DNA from: Euphorbia lathyris
Taxonomy: Eukaryota > Streptophyta > Magnoliopsida > Malpighiales > Euphorbiaceae
NCBI RefSeq assembly: GCF_963576675.1
Contig: NC_088913.1
Span: 91,263,001 to 91,327,000 of the forward strand
Length of the DNA: 64,000 nucleotides
Direction of reading: 5' to 3'
A program made the translations under genes and the position numbers. Shown here piece by piece: positions 40,065 through 50,146 of this stretch. A model generated the notes under the pieces. The model saw only the letters and a program-made list of their open reading frames with translations. It did not search any database and had not been told where the DNA came from. The first letter of the stretch is position 1. Every line of letters starts with the position of its first letter.

Positions 40065-41027
40065 CTAGGTGTATGCTTCTACTCGCGTTAGGAATTCAAA
40101 TTCCTGAATAAATAATCCGTACCTACAAAACGGATTAAGAGCCTCTAATGAGTTTAATGAAAGCAGGAGGCCGAATTTAAACATATTATGAAAAAGTTTG
40201 GTTTGCTCCCTTTTGGATTCTCTTGGTAGGTCGAAGAGAATGAAAACTTCTGAGCATGAAACAAACCTAAACTTTTCTAATTTTTGAGGAAAAGGTAATT
40301 GAGATACACAAGTTTTGATTTGATCTTTTATCTCTACCACATGATTTAGAATTTCAGATTTTGAACCGGGGTTGCTTACCGCTTCCGGTTCTTCACTTAC
40401 CTCGAGTGATGCATGTGATAGTGGACTTGGTTCTACCTTTTTGTCATTCCTCAAGGAGATGGCTTGAGCTGATTCCCTTTGTGGGATTTCTATGTTTTCC
40501 TTTATGCATGGGAGAGCATCTCGGGATTGCTTTTGCATCTCTTGGTTTATTTGAGCCAATTGGTTGCTCAAGTCCTTGCAAACCTCCTCGTTGATTGTAA
40601 GTCGGGCTGATATTCCTTTCAAAAGGGACAGCACCTCATCTCGTGAGCTAGAGGGTTGTGGAGGAACTTGGCTTGCTTGTTCGTAAGGGAACATTCCCAA
40701 TTCGTTTTCCCTGTGCTCATTAACAAACCTATTTGGAGGCCTCAACATGTTAGGGTTCCCGTAGGACAGATTTGAGTGTTGAGGTCTCCTCCAGTCACTA
40801 CCATAAAAGCTGTAAGAATTGGGGTTAGAATTATACCTTTGGTGATTACCCAAAAAACTTACACTCTCATTGATGTTGAGGCTCAGATTTGCCATCAAGA
40901 TATCCATTTTCTCATTTAAGTCGGCCATGGAGGGATTGGGAGCTTCATTCTCCAGGGTATGAATGTATTGTCTTGATGGGGTAGTAAACTTTTGAGCTTG
41001 CCACTCGACTTTTTCTTGCCAATTCAT
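40065..41027 (-). CDS. Gag-like protein of the non-autonomous gypsy element
   Basis: A 320-residue ORF that starts MNWQEKVEWQAQKFTTPSRQ, about 200 bp after the PBS. An N-terminal helical part (MADLNEKMDILMANLSLN) is followed by a Tyr/Ser/Asn-rich middle (NHQRYNSNPNSYSF and NPNMLRPPNRF), a helical region (ISARLTINEEVCKDLSNQLA), and a C-terminal segment QLPFPQKLEKFRF. The last resembles the sequence just before the protease in Athila/Tat Gag-Pol. It looks like a gag C-terminus fused to the 3' remnant of a polyprotein after deletion of the enzymes. No zinc knuckle. The ORF is intact, so recent activity is possible. Confidence 0.75.
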   Translation of the reverse strand: MNWQEKVEWQAQKFTTPSRQYIHTLENEAPNPSMADLNEKMDILMANLSLNINESVSFLGNHQRYNSNPNSYSFYGSDWRRPQHSNLSYGNPNMLRPPNRFVNEHRENELGMFPYEQASQVPPQPSSSRDEVLSLLKGISARLTINEEVCKDLSNQLAQINQEMQKQSRDALPCIKENIEIPQRESAQAISLRNDKKVEPSPLSHASLEVSEEPEAVSNPGSKSEILNHVVEIKDQIKTCVSQLPFPQKLEKFRFVSCSEVFILFDLPRESKREQTKLFHNMFKFGLLLSLNSLEALNPFCRYGLFIQEFEFLTRVEAYT

Positions 41028-41226
41028 TGATCAGAGAATGCTGAGAAAAAGTGAAGTTCTAGCACAAAAGTTGATAAGTAACAGTATACAGATATGAACA
41101 AGTATAGAAAAGTATAAAGAAATCATATATCAACAAGTATAAACGATATAAACAAAGATATTCACAATGAATGCCTAAACTAACAAATCAACCTTTGGTT
41201 CGATATTGCAGAAGAAATAAATCCCC
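41028..41226 (-). other. Gypsy element leader between PBS and ORF
   Basis: About 200 bp, A/T-rich, no ORF. It is the presumed site of packaging signals by analogy with other LTR elements. Confidence 0.5.
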
Positions 41227-41239
41227 GGCAACGGCGCCA
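41227..41239 (-). promoter_or_regulatory. Gypsy element primer-binding site
   Basis: TGGCGCCGTTGCC on the minus strand, six bases from the 5' LTR. This is the PBS context of plant Tat/Athila-lineage gypsy elements. Confidence 0.9.
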
Positions 41240-41245
41240 AAAACT

Positions 41246-42926
41246 TGATACGGTTTCTGCGAAACCTCACTAAAGGATAAGTGTACCCCGTCGTTATCAA
41301 GTAATAAATTTCTGGTTTAAGTCCAGGTTATCGTCCACAGGATTTATTTCTGCAAGTATCAAGCTACTCGATCTCGGATGTTATCTAGGCTTAGGGGGTT
41401 TTGAGTTTGCTTTGTTTAATTAATCTACTCCTAGGTTGAATTATGCTAATCCTAGCTAAGTTATCTAATTCTAACTAAGTTATCTAATTCTAGCTAAGTT
41501 ATTCTAACCCTAACTAAGTTACTCTACCCCTAATTGATCTTTTACCAATGCAATTAACTGAATGAACATGAAGGGATACGATGATAACAATGATAGAATG
41601 TTTAAACAATTGAATTGAAACTAAGTCGCTTGTGTCCAAGGCGATTAACCCGACCTATCCTCCTAAAGTTCCTAGTTCGTGATTCCCTTGTAAGGCCGAA
41701 ACTAGCTCTAAGGCTCAGCAATTTGGGCTTAATCTTCTATAGGGTCGTCAATCCTATAGGCACTGACTAGGTCAGATTCAGCTCGCAATATGTGCCAACT
41801 TGATTTTGGGATTATTGAATGAGTTAAACCAATCAGACAAAGCGTAAGACAAAGATTAAAACATCAAAACAATTGAATGAACAAGAACTATAATATATAT
41901 CAAAGATGAATGTATTTTCACGAAGTTACAATAAACCTAGAATTCATAGCATGTATCAGAGGCTAGACAGAATATAAAAGAAGAAAAATCCCTTTCAGGG
42001 AACCTGTCTACCAATGCAGGCGTCTTTCTAGGATTTAAGGATGGAGCTTGAGTAATCCTCGGTGAACGGAGCTTCGGAGGTATCTTCAATGGAGGTTTGA
42101 AGGATATGGAGGAGGTGGAGAGGGTTTCTCAAGGTGAAAGCTAAGAAAATTACAAAAGTAAAAGATATCTAATTTACAATGGAAAATTCCTATTTATGGA
42201 CGCGTCTCGGGCCTCGTTTTGACCTATTTTCGTGTCCTTGTTGGTTTAGGAAGACGTGGGGCCGAACGTGGCTTCGTGGGGGCGGAATTGGTCTTTTTGA
42301 CCAATTCCCGCAGGGCTGCTCGCCGAGCAGCCCCCTGCTCGCGGAGCAGGCGCCTGGCACCCTGCTCGGCGAGTAGGCTCCTGCTCGCCGAGCAGGCCTC
42401 TGGCGGCCTGCTCGGTGAGCAGGCATAGCCTTCTCGGCGAGCAGGCCACTAGGGGCTTGCTCGGTGAGCAGGCGTAGCCTGCTCGGCGAGCAGAAATGGC
42501 CCGTGGGGCCCTGCTCACCGAGCGTTTTCGCCCAAAGCGTGCTCGATTCATGCCGGAACCTCACTAAGCCCTTTTTCGTCCGAACTTACACCTGCACACG
42601 CATAAAAACTCCAGAAAACATTAGTCCAAAAGCCAAATTGATCCGTCAAACGCTTATTTTGAGCAAATGCTTCGTTTGGTGCGACTTTTGACGGACCAAT
42701 TAGCTTCAAAAGATAACGGAATTCTAATACGCATGCTATTTCGGCCATATTTGCCTAAATTGATTACAAAACGAGCCTAAACGACGAAAAGTAAATAGAA
42801 CGTTTCCAATTCCTAACTAACTGACACAAAAGCATTTAAATGCGAGAATTGCTCGCTTATTAGCCAAATAACTCTAAAAACCGTCCTAAACCCGTACCCA
42901 AAGATAGGGGTTTTTTACCCCTATCA
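41246..42926 (-). repeat. Gypsy element 5' LTR
   Basis: 1681 bp, nearly identical to the 3' LTR outside the palindrome cluster. The cluster (42310-42530) holds more copies of CTGCTCGGCGAGCAG, which accounts for most of the 66-bp length difference. The TATA region reads TCCATAAATAGG (42189-42200), one base different from the 3' LTR. Confidence 0.95.
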
Positions 42927-42931
42927 ACGAT

Positions 42932-43776
42932 CTTTTTCCATTTCTATCATTTCTTCTGAACAGCTTTTTCATTTTTCTGGTAAACATGGCTATTTCATCA
43001 TCATCAGTTGACTCTGCTTCAGTTGAGTCAGCTTTCATGACAAGGGATTTTTGTTTCTTGTCCTCTGATTTTTCCTTTTCTTTGGCTTCAAAGTTCTTCA
43101 TAGAGATTTCATGGGTCAGCAAGGATCCTATCAGCTCATCATATTTATAGGTAGTCAAGTCTTGAGCTTCCTCTACGGCTGTTTTCTTTGCTTGCCAGCT
43201 TTTGGGCAGACTTCTCAGAATCTTCTTTACTTGTTCTTCTTCAGTGAAGTTCTTTCCGAGCCTTTTTAGCTCATTTATAATATTTGTGAACCTTGCGTTC
43301 ATTTCTGAGATGTCTTCATTTTCCTTCATCTCAAACAACTCGTAGAGTCTAATGTGTTGATTGACTTTAGACTCCTTAACTTTGCTTGTGCCTTCATAAG
43401 TTACTTCAAGCTTCTTCCAAATCTCCTGTGCTGACTCACAACCTGAAATCTTATTGTATTCTGCAGCATCTAACGCACAGTGAAGCATATTGATAGCCGA
43501 AGCATTATTTTGTAGTTTTCTGAGGTCATCCTCTGTCCACTCAGCCTCACTCTTAACAATTTTCTCATTGTTAATAGTTTTGTATGGCACGTGTGGACCT
43601 TGAACAATTGCAAGCCATGCACTCATGTTTGTGGCTTGAATAAAGTTCTTCATCATATTCTTCCAGAATGTATAATTTGATCCAAAGAATAGGGGTGGTC
43701 TAGTGATTGATAATCCCTCAGGGAGTATCTGTGTTGTTTGGTTTCCAGGAAGAAAGCGAGTGCTATTCTCACCCAT
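42932..43776 (-). pseudogene. gag: Element C gag, N-terminal part
   Basis: From ATG 43776 (MGENSTRFLPGNQTTQILPE) through the capsid region (FIQATNMSAWLAIVQGPHVP, IWKKLEVTYEG, VKKILRSLPKSWQAKKTA) to MKKLFRRNDRN. There the gypsy element interrupts the gene. There is no stop before the insertion. The frame continues correctly at 36363. Confidence 0.92.
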
Positions 43777-43824
43777 TTTTAGAGATCAGCTCAAGATTGT
43801 TAGATCTTTGAGTAGTGAGCTTTA

Positions 43825-43836
43825 GCTCTGATACCA
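43825..43836 (-). promoter_or_regulatory. Element C primer-binding site
   Basis: TGGTATCAGAGC (minus), two bases from the 5' LTR. Initiator tRNA-Met type. Confidence 0.95.
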
Positions 43837-43838
43837 CT

Positions 43839-45234
43839 TGTTGGTCCCTGATAATTAGTTCCAAAGGGGGGGGGGGGTTAGGAACTAATATAACTTTTTC
43901 GCTTTTTGCCTGATCTGACCAGAAGTTATATTAAGAGTTTATTGATTCTTGATAATGGTTAGCTTGGTGAGATATAGTTGAAGACAACTTTAGTCAGGAG
44001 TTGGCTAAAGTTGTTTTCATGCGAGTTGAGAATTGATACTCCTAGAGGTCAGCTTCTAACTCAGCACCACTTATTTACTCAAGGTCAGCTTAGACAATCT
44101 ATACGTTGAGCAAATCTAGCAAACAACACATGCAATATAAAGAGAGAGTTCAGAGATTACTCAGTATCACTTATCCTGGTTCGGCCTCTTTGCCTACGTC
44201 CAGTCCCCAGAGTCCTCCGGGCTTTTTGAATCCAATATTGAGCTCTTTAAAGGTAGAGCACGAACCAATTACAAGGCAGTTGAATATGCAAGAGTACCTT
44301 CCTCTATTCTTCTACTCAACTCCTACTAAGTGCTACAACCCAGCACCTAGATTTCTCTACTGCTGAAATGCTAACAACTTAGCACTCAGCTTCTACTCAC
44401 TCAATATCACTATTGATCACAAACTTGTTCCCTTTTGAACTAGAGAACACTTTAGATGATTACAACTCAATCTAGCATTTACACAAGAATAAAAATGTGG
44501 GTGTAAGATTCTTTTTGTGTTTGAGTGCTTATAAGACTTTCTCTCTTGTATTTTTCTTTTTATCAATCAGTTCCGTGTCTTTTTTTTGTTTCTTCAAGTG
44601 TCCTTATATAGGCTAAATCCTGTGGATTTGATCGTTTGAAATGTCTTGACCGTTGCCACCAAAACGGCTCTTTTGGGAAACATTTTCTAGAAACATTCAG
44701 ACTGTACGCCATTCCCTGCTTCTGTATTTCTTCAGGCGTCAGGTTGTCTTCTAGCATCTGTTTTGTTTGTTTGTGCCAGTTGTCTGTTTCCAATAATCCA
44801 ACGTCCCATGACTCTCGGAATCAGTCTTCTAGGTTTCTTCGAGGTTCCAATTATTGGTGCAGAAGATTGGCAGACTTGTCGTTTAATAAAACAGAACCTT
44901 CATGTTGTCCTGACTCATACTCAGCTTCGATTGTTCTCTTCGAATGTTCATGGTTCATGTTGAGCTCTTCCAAGGTCAGCTCCGTTTTGTTAATAAGTCT
45001 TCAGCTCTAGTCAGCTTCGTTTTGTTTCTGAATTATAACTCCACTCAGCTTCTCTTCTGTCATGCTGAGTTCTTTTCTACTCAGCTTCGTTTGTCCTGTC
45101 TTTTACTTATATATTTTTGCACTCAAGATTTAACAAACATATTAGTATGATTAAATCAAAACATCTAAATTTAATTTCCTCTTAATCATGGATGATTTTG
45201 TCAAATCAAAATCTTGTGGAAAGGTGTTTCAACA
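43839..45234 (-). repeat. Element C 5' LTR
   Basis: 1396 bp. TATA CCTATATAAGG (minus) at about 44602-44612. Hairpin AGTTCC/GGAACT around G12 at 43857-43886. The G-run length differs from the 3' LTR (9). Confidence 0.95.
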
Positions 45235-46448
45235 AGTAGTTTTAAGACACAAGCTTAGTCAACTGGTGACTAAGTCTGCTTCTTTCCTTGAGTCAGGAGA
45301 CAACACTTAAGTCTATTCCTGAACTCAACTTCTTAGTGCACTCAACTCAGCGTGAGTTCGTTACTTAGTCAGTTTTATAGCAAGCAATATATAAACGATT
45401 TTAAAGGTTAGAAATATGTTACTCAGTAGACATATCCTGGTTCGGCCTCTCCGCCTACGTCCAGTCCCCGGAACTCGTTCCGAGCTTTTTGAATCCTCTA
45501 CTGAGCTCTTTAAAGGTAGAGCACGAAACCTTTTACAATAGAAGCTGAGTATACAAGAGTACCTTCCTCTATACCTCTACTCACTCCTATACCTACCGCT
45601 GAGTACTATAACTGAGTACTCAGCTTCTCCTTTCTATTCTTCTAGAAATGATAAGTGTTTGCCCTAAACAATAATTGCTAAGACACTTTAGATGAATGAA
45701 ATCACTCTAGACTTTTACACAAAGATTGGAATTGGTGTAAGGTTTGCTTTGCTTTTCTCACAGAACTTCAAGTGTGAATTTGGTCAGCATTTCGACTTGA
45801 TTGAAGTTCTGCATCGAATGAAGCAATTGAGAGGCCTTTATATAGTGACACTTCAAGCACCGATAATTTCGAATTTCGAAATAACCGTTGGAGGCTAATG
45901 GCTTCCTGTCGTTGTCACTCAGGATGTGCTAAGTGTCGTTGGCCAATGAGATTCTTTCATCTTCTGTCTACGGTAGTGGTCAGCAGCTTTTCGTCAGATG
46001 AACAGGATGTTTCGCCATTTATAGTAAAGTCCTCCAGACAGCTTACTGCGTCTTCTGAGCTTTACCCAAAGTAGAAATACTTTGTCTACAAGTTGGTTAT
46101 GTTCTCCCGCTAACTTGTACTTCTGGTCGTTCAACTCAGCAGCTTCATCTTAAAGCAATTGATAGAAGGCTTCTAGATCCTTCTTCATGCTGAGCTAGTG
46201 CTTTGCTTAGAACGACTCCGTTTTGTCTTCCTGGGCCGTGAGGTCTTGATCTGTTGACTTGGGCTTGACTTCCACTTATGGGCCTTTAGGCTTAGTGTCT
46301 TAATGTCTTATAATCAAGTTAACTCAACATTGAACAAACACATTAGTATGAATAAATCAAAGCATTTAAATTTAATGTGTTAGAATATTTTTATCATTCA
46401 CATAAATAATTTTGTCAAACCAAAATCATGTGGAAAGGTGTTTCAACA
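45235..46448 (-). repeat. Element B 5' LTR, main piece
   Basis: Continues the LTR interrupted by C. Starts (minus) TGTTGAAACACCTTTCC at 46448. TATA ACTATATAAAGG (minus) at about 45834-45845. It matches B's 3' LTR at 55436-56575. It abuts CAACC (46449-46453), the complement of the GGTTG duplication found at 56701-56705. Confidence 0.93.
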
Positions 46449-47330
46449 CAACCAAATTTGTTCATAACAAAGAGATGGTGTGGGCAATATGGTATGGCTC
46501 TTGTTGTTGTGTTGGCTGTGGGTTTGTTTTTATACTGAAGAGTCCAAGGTTTGGACATAGATCTGTACCTTTCCATGTATTTATTTTCGCCATCATTTTG
46601 TGCGTACATTTATTTGTCTTATGTGTCCTATATTTTTTTAAAAGCAAATCATGTGTCATAAATCATTAGGAATGAGGATAGCAATGATTTCTATGTGCAT
46701 TTAGGAAAATGCATAATAGAATATATGCTTACCATAGGATCTGCATTTTTTCTGAAGGATTTTGGTACTAAGTATAGTGTTTTACTCTTGTTGATTTGTA
46801 TGTTGACCAGATTAAATTGTCTTGGGTTATCTTTAGCTATGGGGAGTATGAGGTTTGCTCTAACATCAGTAATAGATGTGATAATAATTTCAATTGGTAT
46901 AACCATGGAGGTGTAGTTGGTTATTTCTTAGTATTCTATTATTCTGCTTTGATCTACATCCTAAAGAGCGGATTTGAAAGGAGGTCACACATTAAAAAAT
47001 TTGAATTGGAAAGAATGAATCAGAGAACAATAACTCGACCGAAAAATAAAGTCAGGAGGTTAAACAACCAAGTTAATGAGTTACAAAGGCGGTTGGCGCA
47101 ACCACAACAACAAAACCAATCCTAGAGGTATTTATTTTTTGAATATATTTCAATTTGATTTTCCATCAGGTGCTTATAAACTATTTTATCTTTGCTAGAT
47201 CAGCCAGAGAAGAAGTAGCCTCGTAGATCAGCCGGTTCCGCCCCGACCATTTGGAGTGAAAAGACATATGATCTCGTAGTTTAGTTTTATTATTCTTATT
47301 TGAAAGATATTAGTATATTTTATTAAACAA
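46449..47330. repeat. Tandem array, segment III (inverted)
   Basis: 882 bp of the same array in opposite orientation to segments I, II and IV. One end joins B's 5' LTR at GGTTG, the other joins the LINE 2 poly-A at the site where segment II stops. Un-inverted, it bridges segments II and IV with the correct 2.25 kb period. Confidence 0.93.
46625..47125 (+). pseudogene. Array 3' module copy 6 (inverted, 109-codon tail ORF open)
   Basis: The tail frame is open from 46796 to 47125 (MYVDQIKLSWVIFSYGEYEV ... QQQNQS), and the membrane-segment frame from 46695 to 46916. Same frame break between them as in copies 3 and 4. Upstream, 46490-46665 reads the Cys-rich hydrophobic segment of 5' module d and a second hydrophobic one (FHVFIFAIILCVHLFVL). 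Confidence 0.65.
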
Positions 47331-47339
47331 TGTTTTTTT

Positions 47340-47889
47340 TTGAACCTGAAAGCGAAGCTTAAATAGATGATGGATTTGCATCCATATAAATAGTGTTCAC
47401 AAGCCAGTTTGGCACAATAGTTGAAAAGAAATCGCTAGCATTGGAACAGGCAAGCCTAGCTACCAAATGAGCCGCACTGTTCGCTAAACGAGAAATAAAA
47501 GCTAATTTAAAAGTTGGGGTGGATCTTAACAAGACTCAACAATCTTCCACAATCATACCAAATTCAGAAATGTCCTACTTTTCAGAGTGAATAGCATCAA
47601 CCACAGCCTTAGCATCAGATTCAAAAATAACAGCAGAAAAACCCATATTAGCAATCCATAACAAACTTGTGCGGATTGCAAGAGCTTCAATGACACGTGC
47701 CTCCTTAATGCTTGGGATAAGACTGCTACTACAAAAGAGAAATACTCCCCTTTCATCCCTAATAACCGCTCCCATGCTGTTGCTCTCTAATTCATTAAAA
47801 ATGGCCTCGTCGATATTGCATTTCATAAAGCCCGGGCTAGGCGTGTTCCATATATGTTGCGGATTTGGCGAAAAATGGTTACCTCTCAT
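47340..47889 (-). pseudogene. LINE 2 RNase H region
   Basis: The frame 47889-47575 has the motifs MKCNIDEAIFN (Asp), ARVIEALAIRT (Glu) and VIFESDAKAVVDA (Asp). A TAG at 47575 and a further stop follow. The C-terminal segment SRLANSAAHLVARLA (His) lies beyond, at about 47440-47490. The domain is complete in outline but interrupted. Confidence 0.85.
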
Positions 47890-47898
47890 CTGTGTGCC

Positions 47899-48741
47899 CT
47901 ATGTACGCAGGAGTGGTTGGACGTCCGTCGTCGGGGCCGTCTGTATGTGTGTTTCTTGCGTGTGTCGATTGCCCAATGCTGGCGCCTTCTGTTGATAGGC
48001 TTTCCACTCCTGAACAACCTCCAAACTGATTCGCCAAGCTGTGTCTGCCGGCCACCATCTCATGTGCCACAGGACTCTGTTTCTGTGGTCCCAGATTGCT
48101 TTGAGTGCACAACAGATTCTAACTATTTCTTCTAAATTTGAGCTGCTCAAGGCTTGGAGAAGCCAGTCGTCAATATATCTGTTATCCACTCTCGGCACAG
48201 GAACACCTGCAACACGCCAAATGTCACCTGCGAAACAACAATCAACAAATAAATGGTTATCTGTCTCTTCTTGCTCCACACATATTGGGCATTCAGTTGA
48301 AATGGGGACTCTTCTCTGGGCCAACCGAGTTCTAGTGGGTAAGCACTTTGAACACAGACGCCAAATAAACTGTTTCATCTTAGGGGGAATCATCAGCTTC
48401 CACAACCTCTTCCATCCCTCCTGGGCTCTGCTAGCTTCTACTAGCCCCATACCTGACAAGTAGCCTGAGTGAACATTGTAGTGTCTATCCCTTGACCAAT
48501 GCCAGATCCTCATATCTTCCCCTGCATTGTGTGGCAAGATAATATCACTAATAGCCTGCACTTCCACTTCGCTAAAATAGCCGTTTAGTCTCTGCATATC
48601 CCACCCTCTCCCATTTTCAAGCAACAAGTCCGCTACCATCACATTCTCCATTCCAGGGACCAAAAAGGAATTTATGCAAAAACCCTCTAGATTAGGAACC
48701 CACTCATCCTCCCAAACTCTGATTGATCTACCATCTTCCAC
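47899..48741 (-). pseudogene. LINE 2 ORF2 connection and zinc-binding linker
   Basis: A 280-codon open frame with GRSIRVWEDEWVPN, LWKLMIPPKMKQFIWRLC and the zf-RVT motif CPICVEQEETDNHLFVDCCF. This is the usual linker between RT and RNase H in plant L1 elements. The frame is separated from the RT and RNase H parts by frame changes. Confidence 0.88.
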
Positions 48742-50146
48742 TCTTCATCTAACCCCTGTTTTCAATATACTAATGCCTTCCCATATGCTTCTCCAAACCA
48801 TACTAGGATTATTGCCTAATTTGGAGAGAAGTAAGTCCTCCCTAGGGTAATATTTAGCTTTGAACATTTGACTCACTAAAGTATTTGGGAATTTTAGTAA
48901 TTTCCATCCCTGTTTACCTAACATTGCTAGGTTAAATACATGTAGATCCTTAAAACCATCCCACCCGAGTCTTTAGGTCTACACAATTTACCCCAATCAA
49001 ACCAATGAATGTTTCTTCTGTCCTCAGGTTTCATACCCCACCAAAAAGAATTCATTAATTTTTGCAGCTCATCCCATATAGATAAAGGTAGAAGGAACGT
49101 ACTCATACAAAAGGTTGGCAAGGCTTGAGCCACAGACTTAAGAAGCACCTCTTTCACTGCCTGGGACAGGAATTTGAGACCCCACGCCCCAAACTTCTTG
49201 CGAAGCCTATCAATCATGAAGGCGAAAATCCTGCGTTTCGAACGCCCAATAAGTGATGGTAGACCCAGATACCTACCTGTGTCGAGAGGAGTGCACACCC
49301 CCAATAATGCTTTGATCTGTAATCGCGAAGGTTCAGACACATTAAGACTGAAAAAACCCCCTGATTTGCTTAAGTTCACTGCCTAACCCGAAGCCACTTC
49401 ATATTCAGACAGGATGTTCATGACCTTTCTAGTCTCATCAATGGTTGCCCCAAAGAACAAAAAGCTGTCATCAGCAAAGAAGAGGTGTGTTACTGCCAGT
49501 GCCCTTCTGCAGATCTTACACCTTGAAATAAGCCCTTCTTCTTCAGCCTTTCTGATAAGTTTAGATAAGACTTCAGCACACAGGATAAACATGTAGGGAG
49601 ATAGGGGATCCCCTTACCTTAATCCTCGACCAGGGACAACTTGGTCAGAGCACTCCCCATTTATTGCCACCTTGTATTTCACAGTTGTTATGCATAGCAT
49701 CATCCAGCCAATCCATGTTTCATGAAAACCCATTCTGCACATAATTGTTTTAAGGAATTCCCATTCAACTCTATCATAGGCCTTGTTGATATCAATTTTT
49801 AAGGCAACCTGCCAATTCTTCCCTCTATTCAATCTCTTCATATAATGTATGCTTTCAAAAGCCACCTGCACATTATCAATTATAGACCTTCCAGGAACAA
49901 AAGCAGATTGAGTTTCACCAATAATCTTAGGGAGAACCCTTTTTCAGACGATTTGCTAAGGCCTTAGCAATTATCTTGTAGATGACATTGCACAGGGCGA
50001 TAGGGCGAAGATCCTTCAGCATTCTAGGATTGTCAATCTTTGGTATCAGAACAATTGTGGTGTCGTTTATTCCATTGGAAATTCCCCCTCACTAAGCCAC
50101 TTTGCGCAGGCTGCTCCCACATCTGCTCCCAGTGTATCCTAAAAGG
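48742..50146 (-). pseudogene. LINE 2 reverse transcriptase
   Basis: Readable in pieces. 50146-49880: [20 protein letters not shown], with frame breaks. 49871-49614: FESIHYMKRLNRGKNWQVAL and KIDINKAYDRVEWEFL. 49592-49383: the catalytic FFADDSFLFFG at about 49470. 49379-48927: GRYLGLPSLIGRSKRR and SQAVKEVLLKSVAQALP. Nonsense codons separate the pieces at 49611-49613 and 49380-49382, and a frameshift lies near 48950. The catalytic Asp pair is retained. Confidence 0.9.

Larger units (their letters stand above)
36369..42926 (-). mobile_element. Non-autonomous gypsy element with a gag-like ORF (TR-GAG/LARD-type, Tat/Athila-like)
   Basis: 6558 bp with LTRs at both ends, a 5-bp duplication and a PBS of the type TGGCGCCGTTGCC. 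It encodes only one 320-codon gag-like ORF and no protease, RT, RNase H or integrase. The internal region (37984-41245) is otherwise non-coding. It must have moved with enzymes supplied in trans. It interrupts C's gag. Confidence 0.92.
27234..45234 (-). mobile_element. Element C: full-length Sirevirus-like Ty1/copia with third ORF (contains nested gypsy element)
   Basis: Two LTRs in the same orientation (43839-45234 at 5', 27234-28627 at 3'), PBS, PPT and a perfect 5-bp duplication AGTAG (27229-27233 and 45235-45239), inserted in B's 5' LTR. Order on the minus strand: gag, pol (integrase, RT, RNase H), spacer, third ORF, PPT. Without the 6.56 kb nested insertion it is about 11.4 kb. The LTRs differ at roughly 20 positions in 1395 by eye (about 1.4%), so this is the youngest of the three large copia elements for which LTR pairs can be compared. 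Confidence 0.95.
47331..50146 (-). mobile_element. LINE 2, 3' half (inverted)
   Basis: On the minus strand it begins in the RT leader just after the point where 11033 ends and runs to a nine-A tail at 47331-47339. The tail abuts CATTGTTTAAT of the array. Left array end CTAACATT plus this end give a target duplication of about 6 bp (AACATT, partly merged with the A tail). Confidence 0.9.
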
